Counted from the first letter of the stretch, positions 1-9,060 are shown. The stretch is 64,000 nucleotides of DNA from Salinirubellus litoreus (GCF_037335815.1 NZ_CP147842.1:1-64000); one strand, 5' to 3'. Numbers and translations: made by a program. The notes: generated by a model not told the origin, from the sequence alone.

Positions 1-27
1 GATGCCTTTTGTTGATGTTTAGGACTC

Positions 28-36
28 TTTTTATAT
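28..36 (+). promoter_or_regulatory. TATA box of the histidine kinase gene
   Basis: A T/A-only stretch (TTTTTATAT) is centred about 26 bases before the ATG at 58, the usual spacing of an archaeal TATA box to a leaderless start. No ribosome binding site lies between it and the ATG, which fits leaderless translation common in haloarchaea. Confidence 0.5.
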
Positions 37-57
37 GTACTGGTCATATTAGGATTA

Positions 58-1482
58 ATGGAAGACGGTACGACCCCCGGAGAGGATGATAAACAGGGGG
101 CTGACTGGTATCGGACGCTCGTTGAAGAAGTGAACGATCTCGCAACAGTCGTCGATACCGACGGGACGATAACCTACGTCAGCCCAGCCGTCACACGCAT
201 TCTTGGCTACGAACCTGACGAGTTGAATGGCCACGAGGGATACGAATTCGTCCATCCCGACGATCAAGAGCGAAACGCCGAGGCGGTCGAGACCGTTCTA
301 TCGAACCCGTCTGAACACCAGACTGTCGAAGTCCGGTTCCAGCATGCTGACGGATCGTGGCGCTGGATCGAGGCTACAATGAGGAATCGACTTGACGACG
401 GCCTCATCAAAGGGATTCTCCTCAGCAGTCGAGATATCACTGAGCGAAAAGAGTACGAGATCGAAGTTCGGGAACTCGCCGAAGAGTACGAAGCCCTTCT
501 GAACAATGTGGAGGACGCGATCTTTCTTATCGATGTTAAACAATCGGATGATCGTGATGTCAGATTCGAATTTGAACGGCTCAGTCCATCCTATGAGCGA
601 CAAACTGGTATTACGACTGAGGAAGTGCAAGGTCGGACGCCACCAAACGTCTTCGGTGACAAGCAGGGGGCGGACCTCGAAGCAAACTACCACCGCTGTG
701 TCGACGCTGGTGAGCCAATTTCGTACCAAGAGGAGCTACGGGTCGGGGAGGAAGCACGCTTCTGGCAGACGAAGCTTGCGCCGGTTGTCACCGATGATGA
801 GATAACTCGCCTCATTGGGATCACTCGGAATGTGACCGACCGCGTCGAACGGGAACGACAGTTACGTCAGCAAAACGAGCGACTCGACGAGTTTGCAAGT
901 GTTATTTCGCACGACTTGCGTAATCCACTCAACGTCGCACAGGGGCGTGCGACGCTCCTTGTCGAGCAAGCAGAAAGCGAACATCTCGAGCCACTCCTGC
1001 AAGCCCTCAACCGGATGGAAGCTATCGTCGAGGACACGTTGACGCTCGCTCGTCAAGGCGATACAATTGACGAGATGGAGTCAATCGGTTTGACCGCTCT
1101 CGTCGGGAAGTGCTGGGCGACAGTAGACACCAAAAACGCGACCATCGAAATCGTCGACGGGATGACTTTCCAAGGTGACCCCGACCGGTTACAGGACGTG
1201 TTCGAGAACCTGTTCCGGAACGCTGTCGAACACGGTGGGTCTGGCGTGACCGTTCGTATCGGACGTTACGGCGAACAAGGAATTTACGTCGAGGACGATG
1301 GACCGGGAATCCCGGCGGACGAGCGGGAGGAAGTGCTCGAACCGGGCCATTCGTCGGCCCGTGGTGGCACTGGCTTCGGGTTGACTATTGTAAAACGAAT
1401 TGTGGAAGCTCACAGCTGGGAGTTGTCCGTGGGCGAGGGAACAGATGGTGGAGCACGGTTTGAGTTCGAGATGGTGGAATAG
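58..1482 (+). CDS. PAS-domain sensor histidine kinase
   Basis: Soluble two-component sensor kinase of 474 residues with no membrane segment, so it probably senses a cytoplasmic signal. Two PAS folds are visible, about residues 15-130 (ending in the DITERK linker typical of PAS-PAC) and about 145-275 (ending NVTDRVERE). A HisKA helix follows, with phospho-acceptor His285 in the motif SHDLRNP. The HATPase domain shows the N box (ENLFRNAVEHGG), the G1 box (DDGPGIP) and the G2 box (GGTGFGLTIVK). The start is supported by a TATA box 26 bases upstream. No response regulator gene is adjacent, as is common for haloarchaeal orphan kinases. The signal is unknown; the nearness of cytochrome bd genes makes a redox or oxygen cue possible but this is only inference. 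Confidence 0.92.
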   Translation: MEDGTTPGEDDKQGADWYRTLVEEVNDLATVVDTDGTITYVSPAVTRILGYEPDELNGHEGYEFVHPDDQERNAEAVETVLSNPSEHQTVEVRFQHADGSWRWIEATMRNRLDDGLIKGILLSSRDITERKEYEIEVRELAEEYEALLNNVEDAIFLIDVKQSDDRDVRFEFERLSPSYERQTGITTEEVQGRTPPNVFGDKQGADLEANYHRCVDAGEPISYQEELRVGEEARFWQTKLAPVVTDDEITRLIGITRNVTDRVERERQLRQQNERLDEFASVISHDLRNPLNVAQGRATLLVEQAESEHLEPLLQALNRMEAIVEDTLTLARQGDTIDEMESIGLTALVGKCWATVDTKNATIEIVDGMTFQGDPDRLQDVFENLFRNAVEHGGSGVTVRIGRYGEQGIYVEDDGPGIPADEREEVLEPGHSSARGGTGFGLTIVKRIVEAHSWELSVGEGTDGGARFEFEMVE

Positions 1483-1589
1483 GGAGAACGTGTGGGTGGG
1501 CAGACAAATGCTGCCACCTATGCATCGAGAGCCTCAGTCTCAACTTCTGCTGCCGGGGGGAAGTTGAGACTACACCGGGGGTAGCTGGC

Positions 1590-1602
1590 CTGTAATGCGT
1601 GG
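1590..1602 (+). repeat. 13-base word CTGTAATGCGTGG, copy 1
   Basis: The word CTGTAATGCGTGG recurs exactly at 61932-61944 in the same orientation, and the 25-30 bases before it are partly alike (an AACTAC/GACTAC element followed by a G run). Both copies lie in gene-free DNA beside damaged genes, so they may be the ends of an old insertion element. The family cannot be named from sequence alone. Confidence 0.3.
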
Positions 1603-1681
1603 CTTCGGCTGAATCGACGAGTGGAAACTGCTTCAAATCGCTCTCTGAACAGGCATTATTATCATATTTCCAACTAGACGG

Positions 1682-1873
1682 GCGAATTTCGAGAACGACG
1701 GCGACTGGTTGGTCGCTGCCGATGTAACTGCTGAACTTGCAGCGAAGCTAAATGTGGGAGCCTATCCGACTGCTGTGGCACTCGATCCGACTGGCCGAAT
1801 CCAGTGGTCTGAGTCCGGCATTCACACCGCCGACGAGCTTGTCGCAGGAATCGAAATCGCTCTCAACGCATGA
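1682..1873 (+). pseudogene. Thioredoxin-like fragment (C-terminal half)
   Basis: The reading frame ending in the TGA at 1871-1873 translates to about 63 residues that look like the C-terminal half of a thioredoxin-fold protein, with a cis-proline-like segment (VGAYPTAVALDP) and an acidic C-terminal helix. The N-terminal half with the CxxC active site is absent and no start codon is present, so this is a truncated remnant. Its stop overlaps the ATG of the CcdA gene (ATGA), indicating a former thioredoxin-ccdA operon for electron export or cytochrome c/thiol maturation. Confidence 0.55.
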
Positions 1874-2533
1874 TCAGCGAGACGCTTCTGACAAACGCCT
1901 CGTTCGCGCTCACAGCGGGTGTAGCAACGTTTTTTCACCGTGTGCCTACCACTGCTGCCGGGCTACGTTGGCTTCTACGTGAACTCTACTGACACCGGAA
2001 GCGCCTCTATCACAGGCGCGGGGATTCGAGGAGTGGCAGCCGCGTTGGGCGTACTTGCGACGTTTGCGTTGCTGGGCGGGGCCACGGCGTGGGTCGGCCA
2101 CGAGGCACTGTCAGATATTACCATTTTTGAGACACTGGTCGGCGGATTGCTCATCATCTTCGGATTACTTGTCGCATTCGACCGCGCTCCGTCACTGTCG
2201 TTATCACTTCCAAAGCGCCGATCAAGCGTTCTGGGCTTCGGTCTTTTTGGCGCGGGATACGCATTAGCTGGTGCCGGATGCGTCGCCCCAGTCTTCCTCG
2301 CAGTTGTAGCCCGGGCTATCACCCTCTCGACCGAAGCAGCGATGCTCGTATTAGGAGTCTATGCCGGTGTTGTTGCTGTACTAATGGCTGCAACAACCGT
2401 CGCAACCGGAGTCGGTATCATCAGTAACGCAAATCGCGTAATGGCTCATGTCGGATGGCTCAAGCGGCTCGCCGGCGTTGTGATGATCATCGCTGGGATC
2501 GGTCAACTCTATCTATCAGTTATCGTATACTGA
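1870..2533 (+). pseudogene. ccdA: CcdA-family thiol transporter, frameshifted
   Basis: CcdA/DsbD-like membrane protein that carries reducing equivalents across the membrane to periplasm-side thioredoxins, for cytochrome c maturation or thiol repair. The ATG at 1870 starts a hydrophobic N-terminus (MISETLLTNASFALTAG), and the conserved FFSPC..PLLPGY segment lies at 1930-1965, but in two frames: restoring one T in the T run near 1935 and one C near 1950 rebuilds it. The rest (GTG frame from 1940) has five further membrane helices, including the second conserved Cys in AGAGCVAPV. Deletions at short homopolymers could be true mutations or sequencing errors. It overlaps the thioredoxin fragment upstream and precedes cydAB. 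Confidence 0.7.
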
Positions 2534-2650
2534 TACGGCGATTGAGGCGTACAAAAAATATGGTTCTAATAATCAAAACTGTTGTGGTGAATGCTCCAAA
2601 GTGGGAACCGTGTGGCTACTCAAAAGCTATTGTGCCGTAGCGCAAGGTGA

Positions 2651-4099
2651 ATGGGTCCAATCACACTACTGGGTGCCGTCGACCCAGTATGGGTGGCGTT
2701 CCTCTCTCCGGAAGTCGCGAGTCGCATGCAGTTCGGATGGACGATCTCCGTTCACATCATCTTCGCGTCCCTTTCGATCGGGCTCGCACCGTTTATCATC
2801 TACTTCACCTGGAAAGACGTGCGGACGAACGAGCAGCGGTATGCGCGATTGCGCTCGTTCTGGGTGAAGGTTTTTGCTGTCGGCTTCGTGATGGGTACAG
2901 TCACCGGGATTCCGATGAGCTTCCAGTTCGGCACGAACTTCCCACAGTTCGCCGAGGTAGCCGGTGAACTGATCGGCGGCCCGCTGGCCTTCGAAGCGAA
3001 GATGGCGTTCTTCTTAGAGGCCGTCTTCCTCGGCGTGTTGCTGTACGGCCGCGACCGTGTTGAGGACCGAACATACCTCATCTCGTCGATGCTCGTCGGC
3101 TTTGGCGCCTGGCTGTCGGGGTTCTGGATCCTGATCGTCAACGCTTGGATGCAGACCCCACGGGGCTACGAGATGGTCACCCGCAACGGGATGGAAGTCG
3201 CCAAACTAACCGATCCGTTCGCCGCGTTCCTCACCCCGCGAATGCCCTGGATGTACGTCCATATGATGAACGCGTCGGTGATCTCGATCGCACTGCTGGT
3301 CGCGGGCGTCTCGGCGTACATCGTCTGGAAAAAGCCCGACACTGAAGCCTGGAACACCGCACTCAAGCTGGCTGTCGTACTCCTGATCATCTCCGCACCG
3401 TTCCAAGCGGTCCACGGCGATGCCTATGGCCGCCACGTTGAGGACACCCAGCCACAGAAGTTTGCCGCGATGGAGGCTCACTACGAGACGGGGCAGGCCG
3501 ACCTACACCTGCTCGCGTTTCCGAAGTCACCTGAGGCACTCACCGACCCGCGAGCCGAGAACCTCGTCACCGTGAGCCTTCCCGCAGTCGGGTCGTTCCT
3601 CGCCAGTGGCGGGGACTTCGACGCCGAGGTCATCGGACTGAACGAGTACGAGGAGAACCCCCCGGTAGCACTCGTGTTCTGGTCGTTCCGCTTCATGGTC
3701 GGGCTCGGATTCCTGTTCATCGGGTTGGCACTGTGGGGCGGTTACCTCATGTACCGCGGGCGGCTGTCCGACAGCACACGCTATCTGAAGGCGATGATCG
3801 CTGCATCGCCGTTCGGCTACGCTGCGTTGCTCACCGGCTGGTACGTCACCGAGATCGGCCGGCAGCCGTGGGTCATCCAGGGCGAGCTCAAGACGAGCGA
3901 GGCGGTGTCATCGACGCTCACCGGGGCCGAGGCGACACTGACCCTGGTCGGGTTCGTCGTGCTCTACGTCGGGCTGATGCTGACTGCGCTGTACATCCTG
4001 AAGTGGCTGGTCCGGGAGGAACTCCGGTCACTCGGCGTCCGAGAGTCGAGTGGCGGCCGCTGGCACGGCCCGATTCCGTGGGTGAGTAGCGATGACTGA
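2651..4099 (+). CDS. cydA: Cytochrome bd quinol oxidase subunit I
   Basis: Haem-bearing subunit of the bd-type terminal oxidase, which oxidises quinol and reduces O2 with high affinity in the cytoplasmic membrane. The 482-residue protein shows the expected membrane helices, haem-ligand candidates His35 (SVHIIFASL) and His204 (YVHMMNASV), and the family motif GRQPWVIQG in the region preceding the C-terminal helices. The quinol loop is of the short type. The ATG at 2651 places His35 after an N-terminal lead of normal length. It overlaps the cydB ATG by 8 bases, so the two are translationally coupled. The presence of bd oxidase indicates respiration at low oxygen. Confidence 0.95.
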   Translation: MGPITLLGAVDPVWVAFLSPEVASRMQFGWTISVHIIFASLSIGLAPFIIYFTWKDVRTNEQRYARLRSFWVKVFAVGFVMGTVTGIPMSFQFGTNFPQFAEVAGELIGGPLAFEAKMAFFLEAVFLGVLLYGRDRVEDRTYLISSMLVGFGAWLSGFWILIVNAWMQTPRGYEMVTRNGMEVAKLTDPFAAFLTPRMPWMYVHMMNASVISIALLVAGVSAYIVWKKPDTEAWNTALKLAVVLLIISAPFQAVHGDAYGRHVEDTQPQKFAAMEAHYETGQADLHLLAFPKSPEALTDPRAENLVTVSLPAVGSFLASGGDFDAEVIGLNEYEENPPVALVFWSFRFMVGLGFLFIGLALWGGYLMYRGRLSDSTRYLKAMIAASPFGYAALLTGWYVTEIGRQPWVIQGELKTSEAVSSTLTGAEATLTLVGFVVLYVGLMLTALYILKWLVREELRSLGVRESSGGRWHGPIPWVSSDD

Positions 4100-5087
4100 C
4101 CCGCTGTTGCCCGTCGACGCGTACCTCGTCGAATCGCTGCCGGAGATCTGGTTCGGCGCCGTGCTGTTCGCGTTGGGGATGTACGTCGTTCTCGACGGGT
4201 TCGACTTCGGTATCGGGATGCTTTACGCGACCCGGGCGGACGAACGCGAGCGGGAGACGTTCCTGGCGGCGTTCGGACCGGTCTGGGACGCGAACGAGGT
4301 GTGGGTCGTCGCCTTCGGGACGATGCTGCTAGCGGCGTTCCCGCGCGTGTACTCGCGCCTGCTGGCGGACAACTATCTGCTCGCGCTCGGGTTCGTCCTC
4401 GCGTTGGTGTTCCGCGGCCTCGGTCCGGAACTCCGCGAGCAGCGCGACGACGAGCGCTGGAAGCGCTACACCGACTACGCGTTCATCGGCGGGAGCGTGT
4501 TCGCGCCGCTCCTGTTGGGGATGCTTGCGGGTCGCTGGCTGTTCGGCGGGGCGACGCTACCAGTGGCGTTGACTGGCGTCGGCCTGGTCGCCGTCTCGAT
4601 AGTCACGGGGGCGGCGTTCCTCGCAGCCAAGACCGAGCCCGGTCTGGCATCGGAACTGCGAGCGTACGGCATCGGTGGGACACTGGCGTACCTTGGCGGT
4701 GTGGTCGTGCTGCTGGGAACCGTCGTCCTGACCGATGCGGGCGGCGCTGCCGACGCGGTGCTCTCGCTGCCCGTCGCTGCAGTGGTCGCTCTCTCGGTCG
4801 CCGTCGGGCTGGGCGGGAGCGTACTGGCCAGACGCGGCCGGTACCGAGCCTGGCTCGCGAGCGCGCTGGCGCTGCCCACACTGTTGACGATCTTGGTCGC
4901 AATTCTGCTGTACCCGACGATTTATCCGCCGACCGGGCTGTTGGTTAGAGAAGCGGTCGTGTCGCCACTAGCGCTGAACCTCGTGACCGTCCTCGGGTTT
5001 CCGGTCCTGCTGCTGGTACTGTGGTACTTCAAGTTCCTCTACGGCGTGTTTAGCGGTCCAATCGAGGGTGAGGGCTACGGGGGGTAA
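4092..5087 (+). CDS. cydB: Cytochrome bd quinol oxidase subunit II
   Basis: Haem-free membrane partner of CydA, needed for assembly of the oxidase. The 331-residue protein has about eight hydrophobic helices and the family's N-terminal block (YVVLDGFDFGIGML), followed by the conserved RxxFLAAFGPVWDANEVW-like segment. It overlaps cydA by 8 bases. No cydX-like small subunit or CydDC transporter gene follows. Confidence 0.95.
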   Translation: MTDPLLPVDAYLVESLPEIWFGAVLFALGMYVVLDGFDFGIGMLYATRADERERETFLAAFGPVWDANEVWVVAFGTMLLAAFPRVYSRLLADNYLLALGFVLALVFRGLGPELREQRDDERWKRYTDYAFIGGSVFAPLLLGMLAGRWLFGGATLPVALTGVGLVAVSIVTGAAFLAAKTEPGLASELRAYGIGGTLAYLGGVVVLLGTVVLTDAGGAADAVLSLPVAAVVALSVAVGLGGSVLARRGRYRAWLASALALPTLLTILVAILLYPTIYPPTGLLVREAVVSPLALNLVTVLGFPVLLLVLWYFKFLYGVFSGPIEGEGYGG

Positions 5088-5349
5088 CCCCACCAACCTC
5101 TCGTCGTTCCATTCTCCGCTCAGTACTGGTGACTCTCCGATCGGGGATATGTACGATATGATGGAATCACATCCTCGCGCCCGGCCGCCCAAGTTGAGAC
5201 CGGTTGGCTCAATGCATATGGTATAGATGCGGGTGGCACATTCGTATCTGGTCAGCTGGCTTCGGTTAGTCGTTGTGCGCCGGACTCGGGTCGGGGACTT
5301 CGACGGCGCTGCCACCTCGGAGATGCCAGTATGCACCGGTACACGGCGC

Positions 5350-5460
5350 TTGATCTCTTGGATATCTCACGCTCCGTCGGAGGTTGTAGACGGTGCATTT
5401 GAGGATCATCTCGAGGAGTTCCAGATGACAACTTCGCGCATGCACCTATTGGCAAATATA
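5350..5460 (-). pseudogene. Possible transposase C-terminal remnant
   Basis: On the minus strand a short frame reads ELLEMILKCTVYNLRRS, similar in style to the C-terminal tail of IS5-type haloarchaeal transposases, and is surrounded by frame breaks. No terminal repeats were found. The rest of 5088-5490 contains nothing else I recognise. This is a weak call resting on a single short stretch. Confidence 0.2.
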
Positions 5461-5490
5461 TAAGATAGAAAACAATTGAATACGATTGCA

Positions 5491-5518
5491 GTTCACTCTT
5501 GACTGGGGGGTGGTGGGA
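5491..5518 (+). repeat. Origin recognition box 1
   Basis: Reads TTCACTCTTGACTGGGGGGT from 5492. It shares the CACTCT core and the G run with the other boxes, and carries a longer G run. It lies directly beside the A/T-rich candidate unwinding element, the usual place for the box closest to the melting site. Confidence 0.65.
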
Positions 5519-5574
5519 GGACCGACTCCGACGATTCGCTCGATTCGCTCGGGAAGGCAATCTATCGCGACTGG

Positions 5575-5602
5575 TTTTCACTCTGGACGAGGGGTGTCCG
5601 CC
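5575..5602 (+). repeat. Origin recognition box 2
   Basis: Reads TTCACTCTGGACGAGGGGTG from 5577, the copy closest to the haloarchaeal consensus with the TCAC half, the centre and the GAGGGGTG half intact. Same orientation as box 1, about 85 bases downstream. Confidence 0.7.
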
Positions 5603-5663
5603 ACGCGTCTGACGCTTCTTTCATGTTCTTACTTAGTGGGAATTGACACTTCTTCCGACGGGA

Positions 5664-5690
5664 GTTACACTCTGGATCAGGGGTGTGGTC
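5664..5690 (+). repeat. Origin recognition box 3
   Basis: Reads TTACACTCTGGATCAGGGGT from 5665, followed by GTGGT. Same orientation, about 89 bases from box 2. Confidence 0.7.
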
Positions 5691-5724
5691 TCGATCGTCC
5701 GGGCTGTCCAGAACGACAGTGTGC

Positions 5725-5750
5725 GATACACTCTTGATGAGGGGTGTCCA
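5725..5750 (+). repeat. Origin recognition box 4
   Basis: Reads ACACTCTTGATGAGGGGTGT from 5728. Same orientation, about 60 bases from box 3. Confidence 0.7.
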
Positions 5751-5778
5751 TTCGTTCGAATAGCTCTCCGTGATCGAC

Positions 5779-5797
5779 GCTTACACTCGGGATAGGC
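5779..5797 (+). repeat. Degenerate origin box
   Basis: Carries the left half TTACACTCGGGAT of the box but lacks the AGGGGTGT half. Same orientation and about 55 bases after box 4, so probably a decayed or low-affinity copy. Confidence 0.35.
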
Positions 5798-5855
5798 CCG
5801 ATACTTCTGACGGATGATACGCGTCAGACAAAACATAAGAAGACGGTCAAAGGCA

Positions 5856-5879
5856 GATTTACACTCTGGTCGTGGTAGC
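5856..5879 (+). repeat. Degenerate origin box near the orc1 promoter
   Basis: Carries TTTACACTCTGGTCGTGG. The left half matches the strong boxes and the right half is lost. It is about 40 bases before the orc1 start, so binding there could repress orc1 transcription. Confidence 0.35.
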
Positions 5880-5919
5880 CGAATTGTTAAGTAGCCTGCT
5901 TGCGCGGTGTCTCATATCG

Positions 5920-7195
5920 ATGGCCGAGGAACCGTCACAACTCACTGATTTCAACGAACGATTCGAGGACCCCTCCGAGGATCCGCTATTCGACTTCGAC
6001 GAGGAGGACCCCGACCGGGCCAACATCTTCGCTCGAAAGGAACTGCTGAAGGTGGGACACGTTCCCGAGAGTACCCGGATCGTCGGTCGCGACGACGAGA
6101 TCAAAGCCGTCGCAGCGGCCCCGGCCGATCGTCCAGGGCGACCCTCCGAATAACGTGATGATCTACGGGAAGACGGGGACCGGGAAGTCCCTCGTCGCCC
6201 GTCACGTCACCGAGCGAGCTCGACGGGCGGCGATCTCGAACGACGTGGCTGTGGGAACGGTATACGTCGACTGCGCCCAACACAATACGCAAACCCGGGT
6301 GGCGAGGACCGTCACACGATCGCTCAACGAAACCGACGCGACCGACTTCGACATCCCGCGTGCCGGGATCGGGAGCGGGGAGTACTATGACTATCTCTGG
6401 GAGATTCTCGACACGGCGTACGAGTCGGTCATCATAATCCTCGACGAGGTCGACCGGCTGGACGACGACGACATCCTGATGCAGCTTTCCCGAGCGCGTG
6501 AGTCCGGAAAGGCTGACTGTCACCTCGGCGTCATCGCGGTGAGCAACAAGATCGAGTACCGCGATCGGCTGAACGAGCGGGTCAAGTCGAGCCTTCGCGA
6601 GGAGGAGTTCGTCTTCCAGCCTTACGACGCGAATCAGCTGCGGCAGATCATGAAGCACCGGCGGGACGCCTTCTACGACGATGTTCTCTCCGACGACGTG
6701 ATTCCGCTGACCGCGGCCATCGCTGCACAGGAGCACGGGGACGCCAGAAAAGCGATCGAGATTCTCCGCCATGCCGGTGAGCTCGCTGAACGAGAGAACG
6801 TCGAGACGGTCACCAAAGAGCACGTCCGCGACGCGCAGGAGTGGGCGCAGATCGACCGGTTCGAGGAGTTGCTCCGCGGTTCGACGACTCAGGTGAAGTT
6901 CATCCTGTACTCACTCGCGCTGCTCTCCGAGGAGAACCCGAAAACGGAGGGTTTCTCGACGAGCCGGATCTTTGATCGGTACAAGGAGATGGCAGAGAAG
7001 ATCGACGCGACCGTCCTCAGCGAACACCGGGTGTACGAGTTGCTGAAGGAACAGGCGTTCCTCGGAGTCGTCGAATCGACGCGCACCGGTGGTGGTCGTG
7101 GTCAGGGGAGTTACCTCGAACACCGACTCGTCCAGGACACCGAGATCGTGCTAAAATCGGTGCTTCGCGACAGCCGGCTTGAGGATCTAGCCTGA
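5920..7195 (+). pseudogene. orc1: Orc1/Cdc6 replication initiator, frameshifted
   Basis: Origin-binding AAA+ ATPase that recognises the upstream boxes and loads the MCM helicase. The first frame (ATG at 5920, acidic N-terminus, then RIVGRDDEIKAV) runs to a stop at 6153. The rest, from about 6130, is in another frame and carries the Walker A motif GKTGTGKS, the Walker B motif ILDEVDRL, sensor segment VIAVSNK, and the C-terminal winged helix ending at 7195. Together they make a normal-length initiator of about 425 residues. Two missing bases in the C/G-rich run near 6118-6130 explain the break. Given similar single-base losses through the window, a sequence error is as likely as inactivation. 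Confidence 0.85.
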
Positions 7196-7257
7196 GGTTT
7201 CGAATCCCTGTCCGTTGATTTTTAGATGTTCCGTTCGGCAGCAGCTTTCTGCTCTGA

Positions 7258-7300
7258 GTTACCCCACAATCCAAACATAATTCTGACTTCGTGGGGTAAC
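7258..7300. repeat. Perfect inverted repeat after orc1
   Basis: GTTACCCCAC at 7258-7267 pairs perfectly with GTGGGGTAAC at 7291-7300, around an A/T-rich 23-base spacer. It is 63 bases past the orc1 stop. It could be a transcription terminator, a protein site or a small insertion relic. The DNA beyond it to 7480 has no gene and includes a very A/T-rich patch (7370-7420). Confidence 0.5.
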
Positions 7301-7479
7301 CACCTACTCCCGTAATGCGAGCTTGGAGAACTGGCAGTTGACTCGGTGTTTGCCGCGGCGAGAGACGAAACCAAACAAATAAGATGATATTCCCTATTTT
7401 ATTAAACAATAAGGTACCTCAAAGCCCTTATAGGGGACGAGTAACGGCTTCGTGGCAGAGATACTGGCTGACTGTCCAG

Positions 7480-7567
7480 CAAACATTCAACTCCCACCCT
7501 TCAGGATTGACCTGCCCGGCCAGCACCGGGTAGGAGGCCCGCGCCTTTAAGCGCGGGAGGATGTCAC
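7480..7567 (+). mobile_element. Solo right end of an IS200/IS605 (TnpB-type) element
   Basis: The segment ends with a hairpin (CCCGCGC at 7538-7544, loop CTTTAA, GCGCGGG at 7551-7557) followed by AGGATGTCAC, the typical right end of haloarchaeal IS1341/TnpB elements. In intact elements this region makes the omega-RNA that guides TnpB. No tnpB reading frame or left end is nearby, so this is a solo remnant. Immediately to its right is a truncated phosphoesterase gene, so the element probably broke that gene. Confidence 0.55.
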
Positions 7568-7568
7568 T

Positions 7569-7993
7569 CGCAGCAGACCGTGTGGCGCCTCGTGGGCGAG
7601 GAACACGTCGACGTCGGTTAGTCTAGAGTTCGCTCTACGTCCTCCCGAACGAAATGCCGACGACGTTCGTCTTCGAGTTCTGAGCGCGGCTTGTCGAACT
7701 GAGTGGGCGCATAGTTTCCCGACAGCCCCGCGACTCGCAGTCCCTTGAGGTCGACGGCGTCACTCGCGAGGACGTGTACATTCCTCACGCCTTCTGGTTC
7801 CCTCCCCTCTCAGTGCCTCGATGACGTTTAGATCTTCGTCGTTGCCAGCAACGAACCACGTCGGGACCGGCAGCTCGTAGTACTGGAGGTCGCCTACCTG
7901 GAGGGCGCGATCCGCATCCGTTTCGCCGAAGGCCGCCAAGAGCGCCTCTCGTTTCGCTTTTTCGTCTGCGTGGGCGTCACCCAGGACGAGCAT
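7569..7993 (-). pseudogene. Metallophosphoesterase (calcineurin-like), broken
   Basis: The minus-strand frame from 7993 starts MLVLGDAHAD and continues with VGDLQYY and FVAGNDED, the metal-binding blocks (GDxH, GDxxx, GNxD) of a YfcE/MJ0936-like phosphodiesterase. After residue 62 it shifts frame near 7805; the continuing protein (NVHVLASDAVDLKGLRVAG, then a HEAP motif) can be read in two more frames down to 7569, where it runs into the IS right end. The C-terminus is therefore missing. The gene is dead unless the sequence is wrong, and the IS junction argues for true loss. Confidence 0.7.
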
Positions 7994-8079
7994 CGGATCC
8001 AGTATTCATCACGGTCGGATAACTCTCCTACGCGCGACCCGATCAGTGGTCGGTCAGGTGCCGCGTCGACGGGGTTCGT

Positions 8080-8861
8080 TCACCATTCCATCCCCCCGTT
8101 GATCCCGAGCACCTGTCCCGTCATATAGTCTGAGTGATCGCTGGCGAGAAACCGCACGACGCCGACGATGTCACGCGGATCGGCGAATCGATTCAGCGGG
8201 ATGTTTTCCTTGATCTTCTCCCGGACCCTGTCGGGGACCTTCTCGAGCATATCGGTCTCGGTGAACCCCGGTGCGACACAGTTCGCTGTCGAGCCGTGCC
8301 TGGCGAGTTCCAGTGCGATAGTCCGAGTAAACGCGATGAGCCCGCCCTTCGAAGTCGCGTAGTTGGCCTGTCCGTAATTGCCCTGCTGGCCCACGACGCT
8401 TGAGATGTTGATCAGTCGACCGTGATCGGCCGATTTGACGTCATCATAGAACGTCTTCGTGCAGTTGAACGTCCCGTTGAGATTGACCTGCATGACCCGG
8501 TTCCAGTCCTCGTGGGTCATGTTCTCGAACTTATTATCGAGCGTGATCCCCGCGTTATTGACGAGGACGTCGACCGATCCGAGCGTCTCGTGAATCTCGT
8601 CGGCCATCCGTTCGACCTGTTGCGGATTGGCGACATCAGCGCCCACGCAGATCGCCGTGCGATCGTTCGCTTCTATCACGTCCGCGACCTCCCGGGCCCG
8701 GCCTTCGGAGGTATGGTAGTTCACTACGACGTCACCGCCACACCGGGCGAATTCGAGCGCGATTTCACGACCGATGCCACGGGACGACCCTGTAACGACA
8801 CAGGTCCGACCGGAGAGGGCGATTGATCCAGTGGTTCCAAACGCTGTGACGTCTGCGCCAT
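8080..8861 (-). pseudogene. phaB: Acetoacetyl-CoA reductase (PhaB-type SDR), one frameshift
   Basis: NADPH-dependent reduction of acetoacetyl-CoA to 3-hydroxybutyryl-CoA, the precursor step for polyhydroxyalkanoate. The start ATG at 8861 opens MAQTSQRLEPLDQSP; the main frame then gives LSGRTCVVTG, the Rossmann motif TGSSRGIG, NNAG, the catalytic Ser and YATSK (Tyr-x3-Lys), and the family C-terminus GQVLGINGGMEW. Replacing one C in a C run near 8818 joins the two parts into a 260-residue protein. PHA synthase is 21 kb away in this window, so the pathway is present. It may be intact in life. Confidence 0.8.
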
Positions 8862-9060
8862 GCGTCTGACACCACCACGAACGGTGATAAACCGGGTAGG
8901 ATATTCCCAGACGGTCGGAATTGCGATGTCCTCGGACTTGTTGCGTAGTTCACCAATCGGGCCGGGGAGCCGCTAAATCGTCTCGGCGCAATCCGGCTGC
9001 GTATTCGAGTCGACCAGATGATCCGTGACAGCGGGAGCAGTCTAGTGGTCTGTCACGATG

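Larger units (their letters stand above)
5455..5919. other. oriC: Replication origin region (oriC-type) upstream of orc1/cdc6
   Basis: The gene-free stretch before orc1/cdc6 contains four strong and two weaker copies of a directed repeat resembling the haloarchaeal origin recognition box (core CACTCTGGA..AGGGGTGT with a G run). All copies point the same way, toward orc1. The left edge, about 5452-5485, is A/T-rich (CAAATATATAAGATAGAAAA) in otherwise GC-rich DNA and is the best candidate for the duplex unwinding element; a second A-rich patch is at 5828-5840. Repeats plus an adjacent initiator gene is the standard haloarchaeal origin layout. Function is inferred. Confidence 0.75.

Noticed and set aside
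5080..5094. Palindrome-like GGGGTAACCCC at the cydB stop
   Set aside because: It overlaps the stop codon and is short; the likeness to the repeat at 7258-7300 is probably chance.
5455..5880. Repeats considered as a CRISPR array
   Set aside because: Spacing is irregular (about 55-89 bases), repeats are diverged, and there is no cas gene; origin boxes fit better.
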